A program made the translations under genes and the position numbers. 64,000 nucleotides of DNA from positions 29,480,330 to 29,544,329 of the forward strand of contig CM067566.1 in the NCBI GenBank assembly GCA_034336665.1. Direction: 5' to 3'. The notes beneath the pieces were generated by a model, which ran no database searches, was not told where the DNA came from, and saw only the letters and a program-made list of their open reading frames with translations. This document shows, one piece after another, positions 50,929 to 62,570 of this stretch (position 1 is its first letter; each line of letters opens with the position of its first letter). The stretch is from Luscinia megarhynchos (taxonomy: Eukaryota; Chordata; Aves; Passeriformes; Turdidae).

Positions 50929-53587
50929 GTGCTTATGGTTGATCTAATTTCCTGCATAAAGAAAGTAGCATGATTTAAGGAAGACAGTCAATGTAGCATG
51001 ATAAGCATGTGAACTGTTGACAGGAACATTTTTGATTCCTGGTTATTCACAGCTAAATGGCATAGTCCTGAAGAAATCCTTTAATCTCTCAGTGCTTCAT
51101 TTCCCATCTGGATAGTAAAGGTTTTGATGATAATCTCCTTAATGATTGGAGATGCCATGCATGCTGTTCATTCAAGTACAGAAACACATTTGTTTTCACT
51201 GCTTGTGGCAGGTTGCAGTTTTTAGTATCCGAACTGCTCTCTCCATCTTAACATCTGGTGAAGAGGATTCTAAGGAACAGGCCCAAAATGAAGGAAAAAG
51301 CTGTTCTATTTGCTTCTTTTGGAGGTAGGGTGTAGAGTGGCAATGAGGGAGTTTGAAAAGTGAAAAATAGGCAGTAGCAACAGCAGAAGCAGCAACAGGA
51401 AGACTTTGAAGGGAGAATGAGATCAGCACAAGATGTAGTTGAAAGAAGCTGTTGGACTCATGATTCACTGAAGAGGTCTGCAGCTGGAAAGCATTCAGGA
51501 GGAAGACTACATTAGACCATTAAACAACAAGAAAAAATACAACATATAAATGGTTTACTGTTTTGTCCTTACACGTGTACTACTTGTGCTGCCCGAAGAA
51601 TGAGAGGCCTGAGACTTTGCAGAACAGGTGTACTTCAGGGATACTTTGCTAAAAAAGTGAAATATGAATGCTTCTGTCTGCAAGCCTTAAAACTCTGGGA
51701 AAAATCTGTGCTTTAGTATCAATACAGTGTAAATTTTTATGAATTTCTTAACTTGAACTTGGAAAGACCTATTGAAATCCGTTATAAAGAGTTATTGAAT
51801 TTTTTAGCTTGTGACCTAATTAAAGTTTTAAAATAAATTTTTCTTTTTTTTTCTCTGTCTCAGTAGGAATATGGCAATCATGCCAAATAACCCTTTGGCA
51901 CATGGATTGAGCTGTACTTTTAAAAACTGAGTTGTACTTGGTCTCAGTCATATTTTTGGTCTTCAGTCACTCAAATATAACATCTGCCATTTTTGTGGAT
52001 CAAAAGCTCTCTGTACCCTGAACTTTTTCTCTGTTGATTTTAATTGTTTTATGCTGCATTTTACAATTTGTGCCTTAGAACACAGATGGTAGATATTTAC
52101 CATATATATAAAATTATTATTATGCTGCTCACATCACATGCCAGGCCACTGATGTAGTAAAGAAGGAATGCCTTGATCTGCATAAATCTGTTGCAATACA
52201 TTTTCAGTCTCTCGTAATATAGTTTTTTTCTCACCCTTTCTTCTGCTCTAGTTTTGTATCGTATTTTATAATAACTTGCCCTGGATATTCCCTTGTCCAG
52301 CTGTATATTAGAACTTCATTAAATATGTATTGCTTTGACTAGATGCTTCCCTTGCCAAAGCTACCCCATTTCAAGGAAACTGGGGTAGCTCAATTCTACA
52401 TTCCAGGATGTTTGGACCAAACATATCCTGACAGATGTCATCTTGCAAATATTGAGTATTTTCAAGAGTAAAAATTCAGGCTTTATGTAGTTTCAGAAAA
52501 AGCTGTTGTAGTTTGTGCACTAATCCAGTGGCTCAGAGGCCCTATGTGCACATTTAGAAGTTCTAGAAGCTGTTAGTGTTGAGGCTTGTGTTCAGTATGT
52601 GTGCTTTGCTTCCAGGTGTGTGATATACTGCTATCATGAACAGCTCTGTTCCCACCTTTCTATTCTAGAATACATTGTATTGTATTTCAGCTATGGTCAC
52701 AATACACATTCAGCCTTGAGTACATGTTAGCAATCATCTTCTCTCCTAGTAGTAAGCTTACAGGATATGCACATAGGTCCAGCCAGATGTGGAGAGAAAT
52801 TGAACTACTGGAAATGCAGCCAGCCAATACCTCATTATTAGTAGTTTATAAAAGCTAAATATACTAAGATGAGAAAGGAAAATAATAGCAAAATGAAGTT
52901 CAGTTCATGTGTGCTTGTTCATAGAGCTAATTTAATCTATAGATAGTATTTCCAAACAACTCTGGTTATAGCTGTCTGCTGTTACACTTCTCCAAGTGTT
53001 CTGTATCTTATTAGTGCTGTAACATGATGGCATCACCAGAGTTCTGCTCACCACCACAATATAAGCCTTTGAAAAGCCACCGGGCACATAAAGTGTGCAC
53101 TTTTGCTGTTATTTTATTTGTAGGATTTCTATTTCACTGTGCAGCTTTACAGTTATTAAAAAGTATATTTAATCTGTTCAGTTGGCTGTCTCTTGAGTTG
53201 CTGTTCCTATTTAGAGTCGCTACTTGGTTGAGTTTTAAAGCATTTTTCATTCATGCAGGGAGACCAAAGCATTATGGAGCTAATATGATGTTATGTGCAA
53301 TAGAGACTCTTAATATGTACTCACATTTTGGAAATATTCTAACTTGGATAGATTCTCATGGCCTAATTTTAAACTGGTTTATGTCACTTGCTGTTCCATT
53401 GACTTGGCAGAATTCAGTTCACTAAATGCAATTATACACGTGTAACTGAAATAGATTTTTCCCCTTTTGTCCTGTTTCTGTTCTCAGTTACTTGTGCACC
53501 CCTCATAGTGCCACAAAAATGCAGAAGTAACAATCCTATTTTTTTTTCAAGGGTGTCTATATAATGTTCCAAACACAACTTGGTAGC

Positions 53588-53607
53588 TATATATATATAT
53601 ATATATA
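53588..53607. repeat. (AT)n microsatellite
   Basis: About ten perfect AT dinucleotide units. Confidence 0.95.
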
Positions 53608-54509
53608 CTTAAAATTTAATTTTATGTGTTGGCACATTGGTTTCCTGGACATTTCGGGTTCTATACCAGTTCCTGCTGTAGAAAAAAATTTGCCTGTTAG
53701 TTTAATTGCCACGCTAGTACCTCAGCAGTTTTCAATTACATTGTTCTTGATGCTCTTGTGCCCACTCCTAGAATATTATACTGGGGTTGAATACATACCT
53801 ATATGTATATATGGCAGGAAACATTTAACAAAAATGTACTACCCAGCAAGGAAATGATGATTTCCTAATTTTTTTGAAAATTTGTTTTTTAAAAAATGGA
53901 AAGAGATGAAATAGGGTGCAGTTGTGCTTTATTAAAGTTTGGCATTAAAATCTGAGCACTTTTAGGAAAAATTTCTTAGGTTTTGTTTCATCAAAGTAAT
54001 TCAGCAGTAAATATGGGAAACATCCTAGTTACTCCTTTCTCCTACATTTTCCCTTCACATAATTTTCATTACATCTATCTATAGTTAAAGCAGCTGATCC
54101 AGGAAGGACAGCAGTTTTATGGCTAGAAATTTTCTGTTACAGGCATCCAATTGTTGGGAAACTTCCTGTGCAGAAGCCATGTATGTTGTAGGCCTACAGC
54201 CATGGCAGCTATTCAATTGTTGAAGGGTAGGATAAGTGTTACTTGTATCGTGTGCTGAGTGTGTTTCCAATGTTTCTTCTGTTGTATAAAATCAGAGCAA
54301 GTACTTAGTGGATTTTTTTTTTTAAAAATCCAACATGTTGTCCATACAACTTGACTTTCATGTGTTATGTGCCAACGCACACACAGTGATTGGAGGCTTT
54401 AGATGATTGCAATGCAGAGAAATTAAACTGATTTTTAAAAGTGTTAATTTCTTACAGCTACACTTACAGTTGTGTTTAATTCATAATGGGAAACACAGTT
54501 TCATACTTA

Positions 54510-54530
54510 TATATGTGTGTGTATATATAC
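54510..54530. repeat. Short AT/GT mixed microsatellite
   Basis: TATATATGTGTGTGTATATATAC: alternating purine-pyrimidine sequence, symmetrical about the GT core. Confidence 0.8.
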
Positions 54531-57500
54531 AAATGCTTTTAATAATAATTTCTTTAAGCATTATTTGGAAATAAATGATATATCTTAAACTGTGTCAGAA
54601 AATCTTGTAGAAAGTGGAAGTAAAATAACATTTTCAGAGAGAAATTGTTCATGTATCAGCATGGTAACAGGAGTTTAATTATGTATGAAAATTAAATATC
54701 ATAGAGATATGAGAAATTATATGAAAGATATAATTTCTTTCAAGCCTTTAGAAATTTTCTGTATGATTTATGAAGTATTCACTGCCTGTTTCTGCAAGTT
54801 GCAGCAGTAGCTACCCTAATTGTTGGTCCAATTTTTTCCAAAGTAGAGCCCTTTTTGAGGTTATCTTACATTTAAATTGCAATGAATGAACTATTAAGCA
54901 AATTTTCTTTAAGGAATCTTTTGCTTTGTCACCTCATCTTTCTTTTCTGTTTTAGAGCAACATTATCAACACTTATTATTGTATTGTCAATTGCTTCTAT
55001 AGACTGATATTAATTTAATAAATAAATAGTTGTCATGGTATGGCATTTTTCTGTGAAAGAGATCAAGCAAATTGAGAAGTACATTTAGGTTCTTTCTTGC
55101 TTAGATATGATACACTATGTAACAACTTGGTGATTGAAGTCCAAGGAATGTAATATCTGCAGCCAATGCTCATAAGATAGTCAATGAGTTGAGCCACTTA
55201 TGTGTGCTGATTTAAATGAATTTATTCCTAAGAGACTACAGTGACCATTAATAATTTCTTATTTAATTGATCTGTTGCACTGCATAATAGTATTTTGTTT
55301 AGACTCTCACTTGTCCTCATTTTCCCATTACTACTTTGCAGTAACTTGTTGTGATGCATATTTTTGAAGAAATGCAGCTGACATTTGTTGCAGAAACCAG
55401 CTAGATAAAATCTGTTGTGTGTAATAGTCATGCTTACAATAGCTATGAAATTCATGGTAGCTGCAAGCACTTTACACCCTGAAAAATGGAGCCTATTGAA
55501 TGGCAGGGAACAGTTCAAAAGGTAGTGATCAATTTCTGCATGGGACTATTGAGTTTAATATTCTGCAAGCAAGGGAGGGAACACATGAACTTCCACAGGA
55601 AAGGTATGAGAACTAGACTGGCAACTTAAAGTATTACATGTAGCTTTTCAGCTGTTAAATTATAAATGCACCTTTTCTTCACTGTACATTTGCAGAAATG
55701 TCTGCATAAGGTTCTCTGCAAATTCAAACTCAATAAATTACTTGACAAAAGAGGGTACAGCTTCCCCTATCTTTAGGAAGTCTTTTCCTAATGGGATTTA
55801 CACTAGGTGATGAGAGAAGTTAGGTATTCCTTCTTTCCCTTCTTGCTTCCCTGACTCTATAAGTAGCTTTCTTTCACTTAGCTGTTAAAGTAGAGCACAA
55901 ATAATAGAAACTGATGTGCATGCTGAAATATCTTTGTAGTGATGGTTTGTTTAAGAAAACAAACTGAGAAAAAAATATATGCCTGGATCACATTCCAAAT
56001 AATGTAAAAAACTATTATTTGTCAAATAATAAAGATGTGCACTTTAGATCTGGAATGAATGCCTGAAGACAAGACTTTTCTCCTTTAAGAAAGACTTAGT
56101 CAAATATTTCCTCCTACTTGCTCCTTCATCACAGTTTATTTGTTTGGCATGAGGTCTGTTGATGGACACTAATTTGAAGCATAAACAAATTAACTTTGTG
56201 ATTGGAAAGATCCCACTTTTTTAAAATTGCAATCTGGCATCTACTGGCCATCTAAAGATTGTAGTTTGTTTTTTTTATCTGAGGACATGCAATTAATTTT
56301 AACAGGATTAAAATTGAGAAAAGCAGACTCAAATACTCCAGAAGCCATTCAGATTCTGATTGGAAGAAGCATTTTTTTCTGTGCACTTAAAATTATAGTA
56401 GTAAAATTGAAACTAAATATATGTATATTTTTCTGAGTTGTGGGGATTAGAGAAAGGAATACAGATTTTGAATTTGGAAGGTGAATGAAAAGCCATCCAA
56501 GTCATATTTCTTTTCCCCTTTGCTCAAACAGAAGTATAGTGTTCCTGTAGAATGGTTTAATGAAGGAAAAGGGTTTGAATGCCTATCTGATAAACATTTA
56601 CAGATGGATGTACAAAGGCAATACTTCAAAATGTAAAAGATAATCAATGTGAATAAAAATTTGGCTTTGAATACTTTCCTGCAATGTTATTACTTCCTCT
56701 ATGTGGTGTGTTTCCAATTTGGAAAAATAAAAACCCAACTGTGAGCAGGAAAAAAATATATCCTTCAATAGTGACTCCATTTGTTGAGAAGATCTAATGG
56801 TTTTATTTTCATGCTTAATGCCTGTGAAGTTGCACAGACCATAATTTCTAAATCCATCAGGAATACCACTGTAGTACTGTTGCCTTCAAAACTATCTGTA
56901 ATGGATTGCTTGCTTTTGATTTGTAGAGTGACATGGCAACGAGGATTAACTTTCACCCCCCTACCCCTGTTCAAACATGTATATATTTTAGTCCCCATTA
57001 AAAAAATTAAAAAGGGAAGTAATAACTGTTAGGTTAGATCATGGTTTTGAATTCTGGATTCTAATATCCCTGCACCCAGGCTGTTAAAACTAGGAGATTG
57101 ATACTTAATGATGTTTCTTGCCCTTTGTTCCCCCATCTAAGCTATAAAGCAGATTTGACAAGCTCTTTTAAAAAGTGCTCGAAGAAAAGGAGAAGACAAA
57201 TGAGAAATGGGAGGGATAAAATAGGTTGTTGAGAGAGGCTTTGGCATCTGAAGAGTTGGAGAATAACTTCTGAATTTGGCAAGTCCACAAAAATACCTGG
57301 TATGTGACACAGAAAAAGTATTATTCTTTTGATTAAAAGATGAGAGCTACATGCATCCTAGGTTTCATTCCTAATTGTACATATATTTTCTTTTATCAAA
57401 AGACACTTTCTTTAGGTGAAATATTTGAAATCAATAAATACAGAACACAAGACTTCATTTTAAGATGTGAGAGAACTGTAATAAAATGAGGTACTAATAA

Positions 57501-58722
57501 TAAATAATTCTTTCTAAAATAATGAAAAGAGCAGTTCTGAATTGAAGTATGTTTGTGTTTGATGTAAATCTCCTAGCCTATTATATTATAATATGATGTT
57601 TAAACTTCATATTAAAAAATAGTTGTGGTGCAAAGAAAAGCTAGGACATGGATTAAAGAATTGGAATTTTTTTTTGTCTAGGATGTAAAGAAATCACAAA
57701 TTCAGTGTTTTCCAGTTTTCATATGAGATATGATGAAGACTCTAGTTTAGCAATGAAAATCATACAGGCGGAATTTGGAAATCAGAAAAATTGAGAATAA
57801 ACTAAAATGTAGTTTCATTAGAATTTCTTGCCATGAGCTACTATGCATTCTATGCCAATGAAAATTCCAAAATCAAAGGGTTTCTTTAGTAATTGTATTT
57901 TTTTCCTGATACTGAATTCAAACACAGTTGCTGGACTTTAAATGGACAGTTATTTAAGGCAGTTTGCCTCTTGCTTTATGCAGGATAAAATGAATCCTTG
58001 CATAGGTTTCTTCTTGCCTTAGAATGTGTGATTTGGAGTTTATTCTTAAATCTATCTCAGGTTTTTATGCTGGCATATCTTCATCAGAGCAGATATTTCC
58101 TAGGAAGAAAGAAAATAACAGGCAAATAGGAAATCAGAAATGCATGATAATCTACCAAAATTATCTTTTGAGTGTGGTCAGGTGGAAGAATAGACTAAGT
58201 AAAAACTTTTCAAATTAGAAAATGTTACTATCTGAGAAATCTGTCTGCCTGTGCTGAAAAGCCTGTTACCTAAAAATGTTGAAGTGCATTTATAGATTTT
58301 TTTCTGCCTTTCTGTCTACAAGATGGTACAAGTTCAAGTCTACTGTCAATAATGTTTTATTCAGAGAACTTTGAATTTGTGCAGTTGTTCCCAGAGTCTT
58401 AAAATCTGAAAATCACAGACTTTGTTCATCTCCATCTTGCTTAGTTTCTTCTTTTTCTTTAGTCAGGTCAGAAAGTAGCTCTAAATTGCTTAGTTGCCCT
58501 TTCTTTAATTCTAGTCTCCTTAATCCTTTCACTTGTCTTGTAGCTACTTAATATAGTATTTCTAGGCAATATTCCACATCTTCAAAATACCATCAAGATA
58601 CAATTATTTTTTTGTCATGCATGAAATACAGCTTGATTATCATTCAGTATCACAAGCTAATCCAGTTGAGATAATTGAAGTAATGGATTAACAGTGCAAC
58701 ATATTTTTTTTGCTTAAGTGAA

Positions 58723-58797
58723 TGGCCTATACAGGGGTTGAAGCCACAACCTTGGTGTTATTAGTACTCTGCTCTAACCAGGTGAGCTAATCTCAGA
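58723..58797 (-). pseudogene. tRNA-Ile(AAT)-derived pseudogene or SINE head
   Basis: The minus strand reads TTAGCTCACCTGGTTAGAGC, then an anticodon-loop segment CTAATAA with anticodon AAT, then CACCAAGGTTGTGGCTTCAA, ending CCTGTATAGGCCA. This follows vertebrate tRNA-Ile closely through the D arm, anticodon loop, variable region and T loop. Polymerase III box A (58778-58789) and box B (58735-58745) are recognisable. The 5' acceptor strand (TCTGAGA) no longer pairs with the 3' strand (ATAGGCC). The anticodon and T stems also have mismatches, so it is not a working tRNA. Downstream on the same strand is a run of eight A, compatible with retroposition. Songbirds have a tRNA-Ile-derived SINE (TguSINE1). 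I could not see its CR1-like tail here, so a retroposed tRNA pseudogene is equally possible. Confidence 0.75.
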
Positions 58798-59017
58798 TGA
58801 ATTCATGTCTCATCAACTGCAGACTTGGAAAAAATGAGGTAACCTTTTCTATACTATTAGTGAGTTATTTTAATACATCAGATAGTTCAAAGTTGCTTTA
58901 ATAATTTTCAAAGGGAATTTACTAATAATATTGAATTATTAGTAAAGAAGAATATCCATCCTTTTTATGTGTGCAAAACCTAGTCCCTGTGAGTGGCATT
59001 TCAGTTTAGAGTTTAGT
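58798..59017. other. Short unique spacer
   Basis: AT-rich spacer between the tRNA-derived sequence and a CR1 fragment; nothing recognised. Confidence 0.5.
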
Positions 59018-59328
59018 TAGTCTCTCTGCAGGGCCTTCCTTCCTTGGAGGGAGCCAACAGCTCCTCCCAGTTCTGCATCATCTGTGAACTTGCTCAGTAT
59101 CTCTTCCAATCCTGTGTCCAAGTTGTAAATGAAGATGTTGAAGAGCAGAGGGCTGAGGATGGAGAGCTTTGGAACTTGATAGTGACAGGTTCCCCAGTCT
59201 GATGTCACCCCATTCACTGTCACCCTTTTTACCCAACCCATGAGCCAATTGCTCACCCATTGCATGGTGTGTTTATCCAGCTGTGTGTTGGATGTTTTGT
59301 CCTGAACAATACAGTGAGAGAAAGTATT
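59018..59328 (-). mobile_element. CR1 LINE internal fragment (reverse transcriptase)
   Basis: The minus strand encodes a recognisable piece of CR1 reverse transcriptase: MQWVSNWLMGWVKRVTVNG, LSPLLFNIFIYNLDTGLEE and LSKFTDDAELGGAVGS, continuing to GRKALQRD. FTDD corresponds to the catalytic FADD (YXDD-type) box of CR1, with the alanine changed. The frame is open for about 80 codons, and the fragment extends slightly further upstream (to about 59328) in decayed form. It lacks the 3' UTR and terminal repeat, so it was truncated or deleted on that side. It is a separate copy from the one at 61112, because both contain the segment around the FADD box. Confidence 0.92.
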
Positions 59329-60279
59329 GAAAGATTGATGTTTAGAGGAGGATTGATTTCATTTTGCATACTTTGTGTAAATCAATTAAAACATCATGGA
59401 ACAATTAAGCATAAATCTCCTCGAGATGTGGCATATTACTTCTGCTGATCTGGTAAAAAACATACCTAATTTGAGAACCACAAACAGCAGCAATTCTTCA
59501 GTACCAGAATCTGTTCCGTGAGTAGACTTGAAAAACATTCTAATCATGCTCAGTCCTTTAATAGTGGTTCTGTAAATAGCCCTCAGGGCTTTTTTCTTCA
59601 GGTTTATGATGGTGTGACAATGTACAATTGAACAACGACAAAAAGAGTAAGTAGAAGTCCAGGTAGATTTGTGATTACAAGGAAGCCATGCACCACATGC
59701 ATTGATTTACTTCTGGAAATAATCTCAGTTATAGTTCACAAGTAGTTTTTACTAAAAGGGTTAAAGTGTTATTCAAAACTTTTAAACTCCTATGTGAAAG
59801 AATTACAGAAATATGTTGAGGATTGAAGCCTAGCAAGTGAATCATATCTTTCAATGGTTTTTTTTAGAGACAAAACAAACATAAAATGCTCACAAGATCT
59901 GCTTATTTGATATTTACAAATAGGATTGATTTTACTCTGTTTTCTCAGAAATGGCCCCAAAATAAGAGGCTCCTTTGATACATGTTTTAAGTGTTCCAGA
60001 GATCATCTCTGCTTGTTTTAAGTTTCTTTCCTTGCTTCTTCCAGTCTTTTTATTGGAAAAAAAATCATTATTTTTTTTTTCCTCTCTGGTCCTTAGTGTA
60101 GAAAAAGCCCTTTTATTAATTTTTTAAAATTTAAACCAGCTGCCATATTAAGGTTCTAAATGGCAAATGCTGCAGCAGTGGTTCTATCATGCAGATTGTT
60201 AAAATATGTTTAAATTATATTATGTGTGTTGAGATTCAAAGGAGCCACAATGGCATGTTGGATCACAGAGTGCTTCTAA
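59329..60279. other. Unique sequence, nothing recognised
   Basis: AT-rich sequence with T-rich and A-rich runs near 60055-60085. No gene or repeat family was identified. Confidence 0.5.
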
Positions 60280-60332
60280 CCCCCCTCCCAAATCCCACAA
60301 AACCCAAACACCCCTCCCCATTCCAGACCCCC
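60280..60332 (-). other. C-rich tract with minus-strand G-quadruplex potential
   Basis: The plus strand has seven C runs of three or more in 53 bases (6, 3, 3, 3, 4, 4 and 5). On the minus strand these become G runs separated mostly by loops of 1-7 bases, which meets the quadruplex rule several times over. The tract is nearly devoid of G on the plus strand and lies in an AT-rich region. It is low-complexity DNA of unknown origin. Confidence 0.8.
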
Positions 60333-61111
60333 AACTCCATATAGATTTATGTGACTGTCCCAGAGGTCCTGAATTAATAATATGTAGCATGTGCACAAGA
60401 ATGATAGATGGAAGAGGAATGGCTTATGTCTCTGTTAAATACTGCATTGTAAAAGTTGTACCAATACATGTTTGTGAGACAGATCCTGTTTCTCTTGCTT
60501 TCCTGATGGTTGCTAATCTCTTGGGCCAGATAAAGAAGGTGGTAGCTTCTGAGGTTTTGGATTTAAGAGCCCTGTAGTATACCTTACCTCATACTTTGAA
60601 GCAAATTAAATTTAAAAATACAGTTCAGAAACGTTTTCTTATACCCTGCAGTTCTTGGACAAATGACTGAATTTCAGACTAAAGTAAAGAAAAAAAACCC
60701 CAAAACCACGAAAAACTAAACAAGTGCAAATCATCCAGGAGTTAGAGTGGGAGATAGGGATTGTAGTGAGTCAGTCTGTATTTTTCTATAGCTGAAAAGT
60801 CCCAAAGGCTATTTTGCATTTAAAAGTGAAGATTATACAGACAACACAGAAACTGTCTCCACTCCATATTCAGCTCATAGAAAAAGTCCTGTAGCTGGGG
60901 AGAAAGAGTTTGGTGAAGGACTTCAATTTTTTTCCCCATTCCTCCTCATTGCATGTAAGATTAAAAAATAGCAAAATTTTGAATAGTGATATGAGTACAG
61001 AAAAAATAATTTCATGTTGATAATCAATCTCTATTTCACCTCTTCAAAACAGAAATTGTATATGTTCCAAAAAGTTACTTCAGATGAAATGCACTAAAAA
61101 TGGGGCAACTG
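60333..61111. other. Unique sequence, nothing recognised
   Basis: No exon, RNA gene or transposon was identified. A short A/C-rich run lies at about 60690-60712. Confidence 0.5.
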
Positions 61112-61758
61112 TAATAGAATAGTTGTAGAATGGCAGGGGCTAGAAGGGATCTCAAAGACCATCCAGTTCCAACCCCCTGATTTATGGATAGGGACCTTTC
61201 ACTACATCAGGTTCCTCAGGGCTTCATCCAGCCTGGCCTTGAACACTTCTAGGGATGAGGTATCCTCAGCTTCTCTGGGCAACATGTTCTAGTGCTTCAT
61301 CACACTCTGAGTAAAGAATTTCTTCCTAATAACCTGCCCTCTTTCAATTTTAAACCACTGCCCATTGTCCTATCATCTGCCCATCCCTCTCCCTCCTTTT
61401 CTTAAGTGGAGTCACTGGAGGGGCAGAATCCCCTCCCTTGATGTGCTGGACTCTCCCCTTTTGATAAAACCCAGGATACAGTTTACCTCTTGGGCTGCAA
61501 GCTCACTCTGTTGGTTCATGTCCAGCTTGCCATCTTCAAGAATTCACAAGTCCTTCTCTGCAGGACTGCTCTGAATGATTTATTCTTCCTGTCTGGACTC
61601 ATGTCTGGGATTGCCCTGACCCAGGTGCAGCACATTACACTTCCTGAACTCCTTGAGATTCTCATGGGTCTACCTCTCACGTTTGTCCAGGTCTCTCTGG
61701 ATGACATCCCGTCCTGTTGCTTAGCTTCATGTCATCTGCAAACTTGCTGAGAGTGCAC
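61112..61758 (-). mobile_element. CR1 LINE, 3' portion
   Basis: It starts with the reverse-complemented CR1 3' tail (AATAGAATAGTTGTAGAATGG) and follows the classic avian CR1 order. That order is CATCCAGTTCCAACCCCCTG, then the GGCCTTGAACACTTCTAGGG block, TTCTTCCTAATAACCTGCCC, CAGGTGCAGCACATTACACT, and CATCTGCAAACTTGCTGAG. The minus-strand peptide near its upstream end reads CTLSKFADDMKLSNRTGC, which includes the FADD catalytic box of the reverse transcriptase. About 650 bases remain. The match stops abruptly after GTGCAC, where LTR sequence begins. It is moderately diverged and cannot be active. Confidence 0.95.
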
Positions 61759-61826
61759 AAAATATACCCCAAAATCTGATTAAAACCAGACAAGGTTAGA
61801 TGTTGATACCAAAAAAAGTGATATAT

Positions 61827-61832
61827 TTTATT
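61827..61832 (-). promoter_or_regulatory. LTR polyadenylation signal AATAAA
   Basis: AATAAA on the minus strand, about 215 bases downstream of the TATA-like box, which is a sensible spacing for an LTR R region. Confidence 0.6.
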
Positions 61833-62042
61833 TAATAGTAAAAGAGGAAAAGAGAAAGAAAGAGAAAAGAAAGGAGGAAAAAAAGAAATAGAAAAAAAGA
61901 AGTGTCTGTGAGCTGGACAGGGAGAGTGACAGGGGTTAGGTAGAAACATATCACCCTTCTGAGGGTCCCAATGACATCTCCTTGCTCCCCTCCATTTTGG
62001 TGGTGAGGGTCACCCATACCAAAAAATATAGTATCCAGTGGA

Positions 62043-62050
62043 TTAATATA
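62043..62050 (-). promoter_or_regulatory. LTR TATA-like box TATATTAA
   Basis: TATATTAA on the minus strand, upstream of the AATAAA signal within the LTR-like element. It fits the U3 promoter position. Confidence 0.45.
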
Positions 62051-62570
62051 CACTTTGGGCAGCTGGGAATGCCCAGATGTCTCCCCTGCAGGAGGCTAGG
62101 TTGGCACTATCCATGCAAGACTCTCCATCTGTTGCATCAATTGCATTACATGCAGTGCTTTGGTGCAGGGTCTGGGGACTCTTTTGGGCATGGGGAGGCC
62201 CTTTGATGGACCATGAAATCCCCTCTGCTGTCGTTCATGTGGCTGTCCCATAGACGTGGCTTTCCTGGGCTGCTCTGTGCAGCAGAGGGTGGGTGTTCAC
62301 TGCCCCACACCAGAGGCTTTTTACCATACATCCAAAACCTCTCATCCTCCCCTCTTTAGTGTGAGGGTCTGTTCAAGCCTGAGAGCAGACAGACTGGGGC
62401 TGTGGTCTCCACTCCGAAGGTGCAGGCTTAATCCTCCTGTGAATGTATGAATGTATTCTTCTCCCCCAGCCCAGACCTGAGACTCTTATCTCCATCAACT
62501 TGCAGTCCAGGGCCTCAATCAAGAAGCCCATTCAGGGTGTGGTGGTTCTCCTTGCAGCTTTTGTTGAACA

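Larger units (their letters stand above)
50929..58722. other. Unique AT-rich sequence, no gene seen
   Basis: No transposon, RNA gene or exon was recognised. The plus frame at 53024-53425 (133 codons, hydrophobic in the middle) has no signal or family match. The surrounding 53000-53420 reads more like repeat-free conserved noncoding sequence. Confidence 0.5.
61759..62570 (-). mobile_element. LTR-like element of a second ERV family
   Basis: This non-CR1 block has LTR architecture on the minus strand. A TATATTAA box (62050-62043) is followed by a pyrimidine-rich tract (complement of the purine run at 61838-61903), then an AATAAA signal (61832-61827), and a U5-like end GGTTTTAATCAGATTTTGGG. The far end may be at 62570, where the minus strand starts TGTTCAACAAAAGC. 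I remember similar LTRs from songbirds but cannot name the family. It does not resemble the LTRs at 37632 and 50373. Termini and target duplication were not resolved. No internal retroviral genes adjoin it. Confidence 0.65.

Noticed and set aside
58723..58797. Functional tRNA-Ile gene
   Set aside because: The acceptor stem does not pair and the anticodon and T stems carry mismatches.
60260..60345. C-rich tract as a mitochondrial insertion
   Set aside because: It has no match to remembered bird mitochondrial genes and is simply low complexity.
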